NCBI GenBank assembly: GCA_021234155.1
Contig: JAJEKV010000052.1
Span: 6,743,358 to 6,807,357 of the forward strand
DNA: 64,000 nt
Reading direction: 5' to 3'
Source of the DNA: Isoetes taiwanensis
Taxonomy: Eukaryota; Streptophyta; Lycopodiopsida; Isoetales; Isoetaceae
Both the position numbers and the translations under genes were made by a program. How positions within the stretch are numbered: position 1 is the stretch's first letter; each line of letters starts with the position of its first letter. Of the stretch, positions 1 to 10,394 are shown piece by piece. The notes under the pieces are model-generated. The model had not been told where the DNA came from. It saw only the letters and a program-made list of their open reading frames with translations, and made no database searches.

Positions 1-1620
1 CTCAAGTCATTCCAGTCGCGAAAGAGGCGACCGGGCCCCAAACCTCGACCCGTCTGGAAGGGACGGGCTCGACCGGTGCGAGCAGATGTGACCGATGGCC
101 CCAATCATAGAGCTCGCACGGTGGTTGTTCTCGCATGGCATAGAGCTTTTCGGCCCATTTGTCAAGCGGATAGGCGTCCCAGCCAGGCGAGGGAGGGGAA
201 CTCCACCCCTAGGTACTTGTAGGTGGGCGACGTGAAGGGCAATGAGAGTTGTCCCACCCACCCCTCCCCAAAATACCCCCACCATAATTGTATAATACAT
301 GTATGAAATTAAACCATTAAGTAATTTATTTCAAACCATATAGTATCTTAGAGAGTTTGCTATACTTATACCCCTTTGTTACTTAAAGCTATTATTAGAT
401 TTAAGGAACTCACTGTTGTACCTATCTCTAATAGGATAAGTCAGTTGCTTGAGTGCTTTGTCCTTTTCAACATAATTTCCTTTCTATTTTTTTACCAAAA
501 GACAAACTGTTAATGCCCCTGGACGACTCAAAATCAAAGCAACTTAATGTCATGAATCTACGCAAAAACAAGAAAAATACTTGGAAAATACGTAAGAAAT
601 GCGGAGGAAATTCGGCGAAGAACCTAATATATAAACAAGAATCAAGAGTAAAATGGCCCAAAGGCAAGCAGGAACACGAGACAGATGGCTAGAAGTCTCA
701 AGACTGGCATTGAACTGGAATGGTTCGACGAGAAGGAGGTGCCTCCTTATATATCTAGGCCAACGGTCAGGATCGCACCACTCCAATGGTTGAGATCACG
801 CCAAGCGTCGCACATGCATGTAGGTTCTAGAATATTCTAGAACCTCCTGAAAACAACCCCGCATATGAGAAAGACGTGAAGAAATATCTTTAACAAGTAT
901 TGGTAGCACATTTGGCAAAGGTGTGTGACTTATAACTAGAAGGTTGCAAGTTTAAACTTTGTCTTGTGCAACTACCCTTTTGCATCCGTGTGACGACCAT
1001 CTTTTGTACGTACGAGTATAATATTCGTATGATACGAATGTCCGTATGATCGTCACACTTGTCTGAATTGCCTAGGACCTAAATTTACAACAAACGAGGG
1101 TTAGGGACCCAAATTTGTTATAGTAGGGCATAACACCCAAGTTCTAGGGTGTTATCCGCCTTAGCAAACTGGACTGGGCCCGAGAGTTTTATGGTGGTTT
1201 TATGGTAGTTTTGTGGGGGTTTTATGGTGGTTTCCATAATATGCTAGGTATTTATGGCCATCTAGCATAACGAGCTAGGTGTTTATGGGCTTTTCTCTAT
1301 TACTTGTGGTGTGGGTAACACCACTACAACCAATGGCTGAGATCTAATCTCAGCTATAAAACTCGAGGCCACATTGTTTAGGAGAAGCTAATGCATAAAT
1401 AGCTATAGCAAAACATTTACTTATGTACCTACGAAGGGGCTCATCCATAAGGAGCTCGCTATGTCTTCACCCTGATTGATACACGCGTCTTCGCCCTGCA
1501 CTCATTCAACGAAGGATATAGAATGTGAAACACATGTCCATTTTTTCACATAGAAACAAAATTTGACAAAAGCACTGGGAGGCAAAGAAACAGTTACAGA
1601 ATGTATGGTTGTGGTGTATT
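1..1620. other. Intergenic, no gene recognised
   Basis: No open frame here resembles a protein I know and none shows convincing codon structure. Around 895-985 there is a stretch with a degenerate pol III B-box look (ggttgcaagtttaaac near 943), which may be an old tRNA-derived SINE piece; this is weak. At 1010-1060 short tacgta/cgtatga palindromic words cluster. I see nothing else that can be supported. Confidence 0.5.
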
Positions 1621-1780
1621 TATGGTTTATTTATTCATATTTATCACTATTAAATTGTTGGTGTGTGACATAGACAGGTACGAGTGTTACACAGACAGGT
1701 ACGCGAGACCGAATTTATGGGTTTATTTATTCATATTGACCACTATTAAATTGTTGGTGTGTTACATAGACAGGTACGCG
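1621..1780. repeat. Two-copy direct repeat, about 63 bp each
   Basis: Bases 1621-1682 and 1717-1780 are near-identical. Each runs from a tatgg(g)tttatttattcatat start through cactattaaattgttggtgtg to acatagacaggtacg. The 34 bases between them contain a further acagacaggtacgcg echo, so the array grew by unequal duplication. It lies upstream of the short-chain reductase gene and holds no credible coding sequence. Confidence 0.8.
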
Positions 1781-1815
1781 CGCGAAACGTAGTCGTGACA
1801 AATACGTAGACAAAC

Positions 1816-1876
1816 TATATAAATAAACCCCTTATTAAGCGGATGGACAGGATAGGGTAGAGCAGAACTATATAAA
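1816..1876 (+). promoter_or_regulatory. Candidate TATA boxes of the SDR gene
   Basis: Two TATA-like words lie close upstream of the start codon at 1918: tatataaa at 1816-1823 and tataaa at 1871-1876. The first would give a 5' leader of about 70 nt. The second would leave only about 15 nt. Which one is used cannot be decided from sequence alone. Confidence 0.4.
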
Positions 1877-1882
1877 CCCATT

Positions 1883-1908
1883 ACTAGTAAACGTGTGCCC
1901 GGCGTTGC
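1883..1908 (+). repeat. TE-end fragment just before the SDR start codon
   Basis: These 26 bases (beginning actagtaaacgtgtgcccgg) are identical to 5910-5935. They are related, in inverted orientation, to 33661-33712. At 5.9 kb and 33.7 kb the motif continues into gttgccgggctaatgt; here it stops after ggcgttgc, 9 bases before the ATG at 1918. It looks like the conserved terminus of a dispersed element left in the leader of the reductase gene. Confidence 0.7.
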
Positions 1909-1917
1909 ATAGCAGAT

Positions 1918-3235
1918 ATGGGTCGTGCATGCTTTTCATCCAAAACTGTTGCCGTTGTTACAGGGAGCTGCCGCGGAATCGGCCTTCAAATTGTCCGGCA
2001 GCTCGCTCGCCATGGCATCACCACCGTTCTCACAGGCAGAAACCCTGATCGCATACAACAGGCCTCTGATTTGCTGCACCAGGATGGCCTCCATGTTTTC
2101 TCTCATCTCCTCGATGTCACCAATCTCATTTCAATTCAAAAATTTGCCTCCTGGCTTCAGTATGAATTCGGTGGTCTCGACATATTGGTAAGATCACTTA
2201 TATCTGTGTCCCAAGAATATGGAGTCAGTATTGTAATTTAAATTAAACGTGGAGTATTTGTGACAGATCAATAACGCCGGAGTTGCAGCACGAGGTGCAG
2301 CAAACTCCAGGCTAGTTATGCAGACGAATTATTATGGGGCGAAACATGTAACAGAGGCTATGCTTCCTCTATTCAGGCCCTCTTCAGCAGGCTCAAGGAT
2401 TGTGAATGTCAGCTCGTCTTTAGCGCGGCTAGATGTAAGAAATATTGGTTTTTATGGACGTAAAAACCATTCAATTCCATTCAATTTATTTAACAGCTTA
2501 TTGTTTTCCTGGACGATAAAAACCATTCAATTCAATTCAATTCATTCAGTAAAAACCATTCAATTCAATTCATTCAGTATGTAACAAATATTGGTTTTCA
2601 TGGGCGATAAAATCTATTCGAATCAATTCAATTCAATTCATTAACAGCATGTACCGAAGCCGGTCACCAAATGCGCATTTTCTGATTCTTCGCCCTTTTT
2701 TTTCTCACAGTGGCTGGAAAACGAGGCGTCAAATTGGGCTTCAAAATTAAACGACGTCGAAGAGCTTTCCGAGGAGCTGATTGAAACATTTGTTGAAAGT
2801 TTTTTGGAAGATGAAAATCAAGGCAAACACATACAGAAGGGATGGCCAAAACTGGAGGGTGTCAACCCGCCGGATCTGCTAGGAAGCTACACTGTCTCCA
2901 AAATGGCACTAAGCGCATACACTAGAATGCTTGCTCGAGATCTGATGAACAGAATCTCAGGCCATGATTTTTTCGTAAATTCCATGTGCCCCGGCTATAC
3001 TGCAACGGACATTACAGGAAAACTTGGACACAGTATAGAAATTGGAGCTGATACTGCAGTGTGGCTCGCTCTGTTGCCCCACAAAGACTGCAAATCTGGC
3101 CAGTTTTTTGTGAACAGAAAACATGAGGGATTTGTTGCGGTTCCGTTGTTTTTGAATAGCGCATTGAGTTACCATCTGGCAGAGCATCGACAGATATTAT
3201 TACACATGTACCTCGCCAGAATTTCATCATCATAA
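1918..3235 (+). CDS. Short-chain dehydrogenase/reductase (carbonyl/menthone/salutaridine reductase-like)
   Basis: Three exons, 1918-2187, 2267-2434 and 2711-3235, join in frame through GT-AG introns (gtaaga donors; gacag and cacag acceptors) to encode 320 residues. That is the usual length for the plant carbonyl-reductase-like SDR clade, cytosolic NADPH-dependent reductases of ketones or aldehydes. Visible motifs are the TGSCRGIG nucleotide-binding loop (TGxxxGxG) near residue 15, the NNAG motif at the start of exon 2, a catalytic Ser in NVSSSL, and the YTVSK catalytic Tyr/Lys pair followed by CPGYTATD. The insert between NVSSSL and YTVSK (WLENEAS to LEGVNPPD) is the helical flap typical of salutaridine/menthone reductase relatives. 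All catalytic residues are present, so the gene looks intact. The substrate cannot be told from sequence. Confidence 0.9.
2463..2645 (+). repeat. AATTC-rich simple repeat in SDR intron 2
   Basis: Intron 2 carries three partial repeats built from aaaaccattcaattcaattc and attcagtatgtaac words, each with a tggttttcatggacgataaaa-type lead. It is a degenerate minisatellite. It does not touch the splice sites. Confidence 0.7.
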
Positions 3236-3407
3236 ATATATTTTCATAATACAACAATTAGAACCAACTTGTTTCATTTTTCCCAAGCACTTCGAAAGGG
3301 TCCCTCTTATATCCCTTGATCTAGGACAAATTTGTGTGCTTGATTTAGGACAAATTTGTGTGGTGGACCTCGCTTTAGCATTTGTCGAGAGTCCTTATCT
3401 TAAAAAT

Positions 3408-3727
3408 ATATGTATCTATCTATCTATCTATCTATCTTAGTCTTATCCTTTCGTAGTTGATTCCAGTTAATTTCACTCATCAAGTGGCATCCTTAAAAGC
3501 TCCAACATCCTTTGGGTCCTCACATCCTTTCGTGGTTGATTCCAGTTAATTTCACTCATCAAGTGGCATCCTTAAAAGCTCCAACATCCTTTGGGTCCTC
3601 ACAAAGGCACGTGAATTTGTGGCTCGGGTTAGTTACACCAATATTGGCATCCTTAAAAGCTCCAACATCCTTTGGGTCCTCACAAAGGCATGTGAAATTG
3701 TGGCTCGGGTTAGTTACACCAATATTG
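3408..3727. repeat. TATC microsatellite followed by two tandem duplications
   Basis: A (tatc)n tract at about 3408-3437 is followed by a 76-bp unit present about twice (about 3450-3601, containing gttgattccagttaatttcac). Next comes an 81-bp unit present twice (about 3567-3646 and 3647-3727), starting ggcatccttaaaagctccaa and ending gggttagttacaccaatatt. The two units share the aaaagctccaacatcctttgggtcctcac block, so they form a composite array. The long frames across it are products of the repeat. Confidence 0.8.
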
Positions 3728-4225
3728 ATGTTGTCAATAGACCATGTTTGGTCTCCTGTGGACATTAAAATTCCTCCTCCAAATCTGACGTTTTTACATT
3801 GTCAGGCCTTTTATGGCTTTGTAAATTTGCATAGGATGTAAGAAGGACCAAAACAAGACCATTTATAATGCCTACGAATGAGAACAATCTAAAGTGAGAT
3901 GAGCATCATAATGATGGCATGCAAGAAGTGTGATGCAATGTTGCACTTAAAGATCTCTTCTTGACCTATGCTAACATTTATAGAACTTCAACTTTGGAAC
4001 ATTCCATTGTTATTGTACCGAGAGCATGTACCATTACGGAAGGTATGTCCAGTACAGATTCTTACAGCATTGCCTGCGGAGTAGAGATATTAATTCCCCT
4101 AGATGTAGTAACTTTTATCCATTGATTGATGGCACCCTTACATCACTAAGGCCAGCTTTCATCCCTGCTCAACAGGTGGGTGTTGCTGTCAAGCTCCCTT
4201 CTTCCTGTAAAATCAAACAAGATAC

Positions 4226-4320
4226 ATCTTCTTTATTCGTTGTAAAAATCCATTGCCTCAAGGTCACGGGTTCAAGTGCTACCAATTAGTCCTGTAGTAG
4301 AGACCTTAAACCTGTCATAT
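4226..4320 (+). mobile_element. SINE-like fragment (family A)
   Basis: The segment cattgcctcaaggtcacggg followed by ttcaagtgctaccaa has a pol III B-box-like core (gggttcaagtgc). It ends in a tag(t)agagacctta tail also found at 42335-42500. Two diverged copies with the same order of blocks suggest a tRNA-derived SINE family. This copy lacks a clear A box and poly(A) tail. Confidence 0.5.
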
Positions 4321-4342
4321 GTACTCAATAATCACATGCAAA

Positions 4343-4537
4343 AAGCAGCTCCTAGCATATCGCGCCTAGGTAGTGGATTGGCTTCCATGTGAAATGTAAA
4401 ATAAAGTGATATAGAATGTACTCATGATATGATGATGAATAATATATGCAAAGCAACTCCTAGCATATCACGCCTAGGTAGTGGATTGACTTCCATTTGA
4501 TATATGTATAATAAAGTGATATAGAATGTACTCGTGG
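4343..4537. repeat. Direct repeat of about 85 bp
   Basis: Bases about 4343-4423 and 4451-4537 share cagctcctagcatatc-cgcctaggtagtggattg and then taaagtgatatagaatgtactc. A faint relative (tgaattggcttccatatg) occurs at about 9825. The function is unknown. Confidence 0.75.
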
Positions 4538-4787
4538 CTTCTTTTTCAGTATTTCATCTTTCATTTGCGAAATGATGCATTCCACAACATTAGGGGCTAG
4601 GGGGTCAAGTCCTAGGCCTAAGTGATAATGTGGTCCCGATGAAGAACCGTATGTTTATAACTCTAGATTTGTGAAGGTGTGCTTCTGTATTCGTATGTAA
4701 ATTTGTATGAAGCTGACACTGGCAATTGGTTTTGGGGAAGAAGCTATATTATCCTGTTCGCTAAGGTCGGCCTGTAGATAGCATCGT

Positions 4788-4900
4788 GGGTGAAAGCATG
4801 TTGTAGTGGAACAAAAACGTGCATTTTAGCACCACATTTTTGGGTGCTAAGTGTGGTGGGAACTACCGAATTTGTAGTGGGAGAGGCAGTTATTTTTTCA
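4788..4900 (+). repeat. Left terminal inverted repeat of the giant transposon
   Basis: A 26-bp perfect terminal match to the right end is followed by a region with caccacattttt and gtgtggtgggaac, alike but diverged from the right end. The next gene starts about 200 bp inside. Confidence 0.75.
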
Positions 4901-4934
4901 AATATACACATGATTACTTATTCAAAATTTTGTC

Positions 4935-5075
4935 CTTTCTGAATTACACGATCATTTTCCCTCAAAAACTCTGATCACGTTCCCTTAACCCGGCAAGACC
5001 ATTTCTGACTCTGAATTTTCATTTTCCCTCAAAAACTCTGATCACGCTCCCTTAATCCGGCACCATTTCTGATTT
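4935..5075 (+). repeat. Direct duplication in the leader of the first transposon gene
   Basis: The block cattttccctcaaaaactctgatcacg(t/c)tcccttaa(c/t)ccggca occurs twice, at about 4952-4998 and 5023-5068, directly upstream of the ATG at 5099. It could hold promoter or transposase-binding elements; that is inference. Confidence 0.75.
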
Positions 5076-5098
5076 CTGGCAAGAAGATCGATCACGAA

Positions 5099-5756
5099 AT
5101 GGCTCTGATCATACCGGACTTGAATGCCACGGGATACACCTATAAGGAAATGTACATGCAAGAAAAGCATTACGCCACACAAGAAGAAATCGAGTCTGTT
5201 TGGGGACCGAAATTATTAGGAAAATCCACTTACAGGTGGGTTGCATTCTAGATTCGGGGATGCCCATGATTCTCTGTTGTTTAAAGTATTGTTTTGTTTC
5301 ATCATGCAGGTTGAAGAATCTGAGCAAGGAGAGGTATAATGAATATATGTCCCTTTACAGGAAAATCACACAAAGGAAGTGTGCCTGGGGAGGCATGGCC
5401 TCACAGACTATGGCTGTTGCGTATTACCTTCACACAAAAGGAAAAGAAATAAACTGGTTGAGTTTCTGGCAACAGTTAAGAGAAAAAGGGTCTGAAGCCT
5501 CTCCGTCCCAACGTAAGAGGAAGCATGCAAGCATTTCAAATAGTGAGGAAGCAGAGCAAAATGCCACAGATGATGCTTCCTCTCTTGAAATGACTAGGCC
5601 ACAATTCAAGCCTCCTCAAGCTGTAAGAAGAATCTCGGGGAAAATCACTGAAAAAATAGGTACTTTTCAACCCTCTTCTTCTGGAACCACCATATGATGC
5701 AATTTAATATTGGAACTGTTATTTTCCAGCAAGGTCAAGCAAGCTTGAACAATCAG
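5099..5756 (+). CDS. Unknown protein, 5' exons of a + strand transposon gene
   Basis: Three exons are supported by splice signals: 5099-5235, 5310-5659 and 5730-5756. The phase joins correctly across the first intron (tacag/gtggg donor, catgcag acceptor). The product starts MALIIPDLNATGYTYKEMYM. It has a Trp/Tyr-rich folded part with WGGMASQTMAVAYYLHTKG and then INWLSFWQQLREKG. A basic segment (SQRKRKHAS, possible nuclear signal) and a Ser/Glu-rich linker follow. I do not recognise the family. The gene probably continues through the exons at 10.3-18.6 kb, but the links are not provable here because 5.8-10.3 kb holds inserted repeats and no obvious further exon. It is the first gene inside the left TIR. 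Confidence 0.55.
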
Positions 5757-7940
5757 GTACACCACTTACTTCTTCATTTGGGTGTGTTGTAAGTTATGTG
5801 TAGGAAATTTGTGCTGCTAGTTTCGAGTTGTGGTGGATAATTTCAGTTCACAGTAGTATGTAGCTCCAAATGTGTTACAGGACAGTCATATGGTGCCAAT
5901 TATATGTTAACTAGTAAACGTGTGCCCGGCGTTGCCGGGCTAATGTCCTTACGTGTGTTTTTACTCAGCCTTTTACGTCCATATGTGCAACTTCGACAAT
6001 AACACATTGATATTGGCAAGAATTGACATTATTTACTTTTGTAATAATTTTTATTATTAAAATAGTCTAATGACAGTATCATCAATGTATTAACTTTGCG
6101 TTTATGGATTTCAGTAGAGAAAACAATGCTTGTTTTGGTATTGTCTTAGCCCATAATTTCATTTGGCCTCATATCAAATCAGTAGAGCTATGGAAAGTTA
6201 ACATGCATATCTTTAAGGTCCATCTTTGTTTCCATTTGAATTCATTTCTTTCCAATCCTACTGGTATGTTAGGATATAACCAAAAAAGAAAACAACTTGA
6301 TAAGGTTGCTTCTGTGTATATAAGATGTATAAGTTAAAATCCAATTCTCAGTGTATTTCAGTATTATCTTATCTGGAGATTCACTTGTTTTCTCTTTTTT
6401 CCGTAACAATAAACGTGGCTTAGCAATTCTAAAGTCATATTGTGTGCCTTAAGTATTTGCAACTACATCCTAATTTAATTGATAGCAGGGAAACTTGTAA
6501 GATCATTAAATGTTGTAGAACATTTAAGTAATTGTAGTATTGAATGTAAAACAATAGCTCATAATTTGGATGGGGATTTGAATTGCACATCCCTTGAGTG
6601 CTCAAAAGGTGCACTGCTAGATGGGCCGAAGCTGAGCAAGATGGACAACTGAATGGCCTATTTTGACGGCCTATAAGTTAGGTTCTAGAGACCATTTGCA
6701 AAGATTTCTGTCTTTTTGAACAGATTAATTCCCAGGCTTTCCAAAATGGTCCTTTTTCCATTTTCATTAAAAAAATCTACTCCGTTGCATTCACACCTTA
6801 AGAAATGCGATAATCTCTTGTAGATGTCCATCAATTGCAATTGAATTAAAACTCAGGACATAATATTCAAAATCATTAGAAATGGGCTTCCAGAATGTCA
6901 ATGTTACAACAGGATATGATGTTTACAGAATGTCAATGTTACAACAGGATATGATGTTTACAAACCTCTACGGCATGTGAGGTTTCACATGCAAAAACCA
7001 CAAATGGCAAAGTAAAAAATGAACAGCATCTTGCTTTTATCCATGCCAAATATCCTAAAGGTAAAGCATATGACATTAAGAAATCTATCGTATGCCAGGT
7101 TTCAAACCCAAAACCATGTTCACACTTGCTGCAAGACCATGATGAGAATGGATTTTTTGATGACAGATTTCATCCAAATAAGAATATCGTGCATTTTGTA
7201 ATGCCCAGCTGATAGATATGATGATGTATTGACATAAACATGCATAAGCATCAATGCATTTTGTCACAATAAATTTATAGACGTGTCAGTCTATGGCCAA
7301 CTTCAACAACACTTCAAACTAAAGAATAACATATAACGTTAGCCCAGTTAGCACAAAAATATAAGCTCTGGTGTGCAAAAATTATAAAAAGGAGAATATG
7401 GCCTATGTTTTGCCTTATGGAAAATGATGCAGACACTGGATATCTGATTTTCTTTCTGCAACCACCTCTATAAAACTGCAAAAATAACAGTTGTAATTGC
7501 AAGGGTCAGTACAAATCAAGCTTCAATCCAACATCCCAGGCAGTATTAGGTAGACAATTCACTAATACCTGACTGTAAGTAGATGCTTTTGGAGAACATC
7601 TGATTTGAATCTGTTTATTGAAAGTAATCGCACAAAACAACATTATGAAGTGCCATAATCATATTAAACAGCAAAGGTGGCTCAAAAGAGAAAAGGCTTA
7701 GAAATGGTCCAAAGAGGCTTAATGAATCTACTTATCCAAGCATTCTATGCCCTTACCTTTATCATCTTCAAAAACGGCCGGCCAAGCTAAATATAGTGAT
7801 GCACCTGTATCCATCTAGAGTGAAATAAAAAAAAAGTGGTGTGTCAGATGAACATATCCTGCAATGAGAAATACAAATAAGAGACCGTAAATGCCACATT
7901 AAAGTGCCCATCCTTTCTTTATAGCAACAAATACCTTCTG
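5757..7940. other. Intronic or intergenic DNA of the giant transposon, mostly repeats
   Basis: No supported gene. At 5910-5942 there is a full copy of the actagtaaacgtgtgcccgg terminal motif continuing into gttgccgggctaatgtcc, probably the end of an inserted element. At 6887-6962 a 36-bp unit (cagaatgtcaatgttacaac followed by aggatatgatgttta) is duplicated in tandem. The remainder is AT-rich with short accidental frames. Confidence 0.5.
5910..5942 (+). repeat. Terminal motif of a dispersed element
   Basis: The first 26 bases are identical to those at 1883-1908. The motif then runs into gttgccgggctaatgt, shared in inverted form with 33661-33712. The cccggcgttgccggg part is palindromic and could form a small hairpin, as element ends often do. 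Family unknown. Confidence 0.7.
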
Positions 7941-8083
7941 ATTTTTTCTGATATAGGACAAAAGCATTTCTGGAAACTCCACTTTGGTGCTAACGGGTAA
8001 AATCGGAGCAGGGTATTTTTGGAACTCAGGCTCAAGATTTCCAAGAAATAAAAGACCAGGTACATAGGCAGAATGCCCCATAT

Positions 8084-8376
8084 CTGACAATGGTGTATCT
8101 TCCTGGTATTACCAGAGTTCCTGTAGGCAGGCAACCATATAACATATATGAGCAGATTTCTGAGATTATAATGGAGTATATTAAGCCGAATGAGAGTATT
8201 ATTCTGAATGTCTTTATCTGATAGTGTTGATTTTCCAACATGCGAAAGCATTAGAATATCTCAAATGGTAGACAAAAGGAAGAAAGGACTTTAGCTGTTG
8301 TGACCAAGGTGGATAAATCGCCTGAAGGTTTATATGAAAAAGTTACAGCAGATGCAGTAAATATTGGGTTAGGTTA
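8084..8376 (+). pseudogene. Fragment of a dynamin-related protein 4 (DRP4-type) GTPase domain
   Basis: On the + strand, codons from 8084 read a dynamin G3-region relative (LTMVYLPGITRVPVGRQP), then YNIYEQISEIIMEYIKPNES and IILNV. After a frame change and a stop near 8220 come VDFPTCESI and RTLAVVTKVDKSPEGLYEK, then a VTADAVNIGLG block that ends in a stop at 8374. The order and wording match plant DRP4 GTPases. The canonical D-x-x-G of the G3 motif (VDLPG) has become VYLPG, and the G4 TKxD motif survives as TKVD. Only about 95 codons are present, with two breaks, so it is a non-functional captured or inserted host-gene fragment inside the giant transposon. Weak similarity may extend upstream to about 7960. 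Confidence 0.8.
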
Positions 8377-8379
8377 AGA

Positions 8380-9780
8380 ATCAGAGCCAGAGTTGGACCC
8401 AAATCTGCCATATTCTTTGGGTCTGGCGATCCCAAACTGGGACGAACAAAGAGCACAATGGCCCCAAAAAAACCCCATACAATAAACCCAGGATTCTTCT
8501 CGTGACAGGGTCTCAGCCAAAACCCTGCGATAATCTGGTAGGGGATCATTATCTGCTTGAAATCTCTCAAAAATAAGATCGATTACTGCCGGCTTGGCTT
8601 CATGGGATAGAAATCTTCTACAACATGGAGAAATGGCAGGGTATTGGTGAATCTGCCTCTGCTAAAGAAGCTGTCACTCTAACGTCCAGAGGTTGGATAT
8701 GGTGGATGGATTCAGATGAATGTTTACAACAGAGCTCCAAAAGAAAGAAGATAAAAAAAACCCTTAAATTATAGAAATTTACCTTCTCACAAAGAAAAAT
8801 CGGGGTCAGGCTATATGGCGGCAACAAATGCTCAACTTCAAATAAAGACTTGATTGGATCAAACAAATGCTCAGATCTGAATCTGAAAAAATGCAAGAGA
8901 TGAAGTGTGAGATGAAAAACAGATGAAAAAAATGCAAGAGATGAAGCTGGAAAATAGATAAAATGCAGCAGAGTTAGGGTGTTAGAATTTGAGGAGGGTT
9001 CGAGGAGGATCAGATATGGAAAATAGGCATGCTTCTTATCTGTAAAGTGATTATTTAGTCGCAGAAATAGATATCGAATCTTCATAGCTTGTTACTCTGA
9101 GTCTGAATAGCTTTTTGCCTAAAGCATACAGAGATGCATCTGAGGAAAAAACTTACCTCGACGATTTTTCATAGCCTAATACTCATTTGCCAAACTCGCT
9201 TACTGCAAAGAACTCTTCAACCTGCAAAAAAAAAGAAAGAGAGAAAATAAAATCATACGCTTCAAGCTCCATAGAAGAAACCGGAGGAGAAAAAAATAAA
9301 GTTGAAATCCAACTGGTGATCCTTAAACAATCGCCTAAACTTGGTTTAGGCAGCACAAAACTTCCTCGGATTTACAATGAAATGAAAAAAGGAAAGAACC
9401 GGAAAGCCTTAGCAGATCTGCTCCCCGCCTGATGCAGGATGAAGCTGGAAATACCTGAGCCTTCCAAGGTTCGTTTCGCTTCTGCCATTTTTACCCTTGG
9501 CAAGAAATCATGGAAGCAAGAGGCGATGAGGAGAGTCAATCCTGTAACGGTGGGCTCTAGCGTTACCCACCGCCCCACCATGAAATTTTGGAAAGGAAGC
9601 ATAGTGAAAACCCTAACCCGAGCGCTTCCTCAGCCGGAAAAAGAATACGATAACACAAAAAATGAAACATGAAGAAACTCGCCGGAAAAAGCGTTACATC
9701 CGGCGGCCGGAAAGGGCACACCGGCATCAGCAAGACACCCCAAAAACTTTTTAAATAAGTAGATAATGTAGTTTGTAGCA
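8380..9780. other. No recognised gene
   Basis: Several open frames of 60-155 codons occur on both strands but none has recognisable motifs, a consistent start or splice-linked partners. A purine-rich stretch with many gatgaa/aagaga words lies at 8880-8980. Nothing else can be supported. Confidence 0.45.
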
Positions 9781-10300
9781 TATGTAGTGTCACATATAGT
9801 ACCAAACGTGGTACCTTATCTGAATAGTGAATTGGCTTCCATATGTTTCTATACTTTGTGTCATATGTGATGTTAGATATGGTGATACTTGTGAATGGTG
9901 GATTGTCTGCCATATGTGGTGTCAACTGCTACGCTAAATATTGCACCACGCTATCTGCCACATATGGGGTGGTGGATGCCTGTCGGATGTGGTGCCTTCT
10001 GTGCATTGTGGTGCCACATGTGGTGTCTAATGTGGCACCACTATGGATCCACATTTTGCACCACATGTGGTGTCTTTGACGCCATTTGTGGTGCGAAGTA
10101 ATGGATTGCCATATATGGTGCTTTGGGTGCATTGTGGTGCCATATGTGGTGTGGCATGTGGCACCAGGTTTGGTGCCACATGCCACACCACATGTGGTGA
10201 ATATGACGCCATTTGTGGTGCAAAGTTTGTCATGATGGAATTTGTGGTGTGTAAAGTGGTGCCTGTTGTGTCATGTGGTACTAACCTTGGATTACTTTCC
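9780..10300. repeat. Tract rich in tgtggtg / caccaca words
   Basis: From about 9785 to 10275 the sequence is built from irregular repeats of gtggtg, catatgtggtg, ccacatgtggtg and caccacatgtgg, many of them palindromic. The same words occur in the transposon TIRs and at 19905-20000, 20520-20640, 21785-21840, 23995-24080 and 26190-26820. It sits in the intron upstream of the coiled-coil exon at 10303. His- and Cys-rich frames crossing it come from the repeat. Confidence 0.8.
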
Positions 10301-10394
10301 AGTTGAATTCAACAGGACACTGGAAGAATGGATCAACTCTACAAGATCAGAAGTGATTCAGTGTAAGGCAATGTTGCAAACTTGTGATCAAAAG

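Noticed and set aside
3012..3257. Antisense frames over SDR exon 3
   Set aside because: Shadows of a well-supported exon.
7899..8251. Two - strand frames of 63 and 110 codons
   Set aside because: The + strand of the same DNA matches DRP4 dynamin over several blocks, so the - frames are shadows.
9929..10306. His/Cys-rich open frames on both strands
   Set aside because: They are readings of the irregular gtggtg/caccaca repeat tract; composition is dictated by the repeat and there is no start or splice context.
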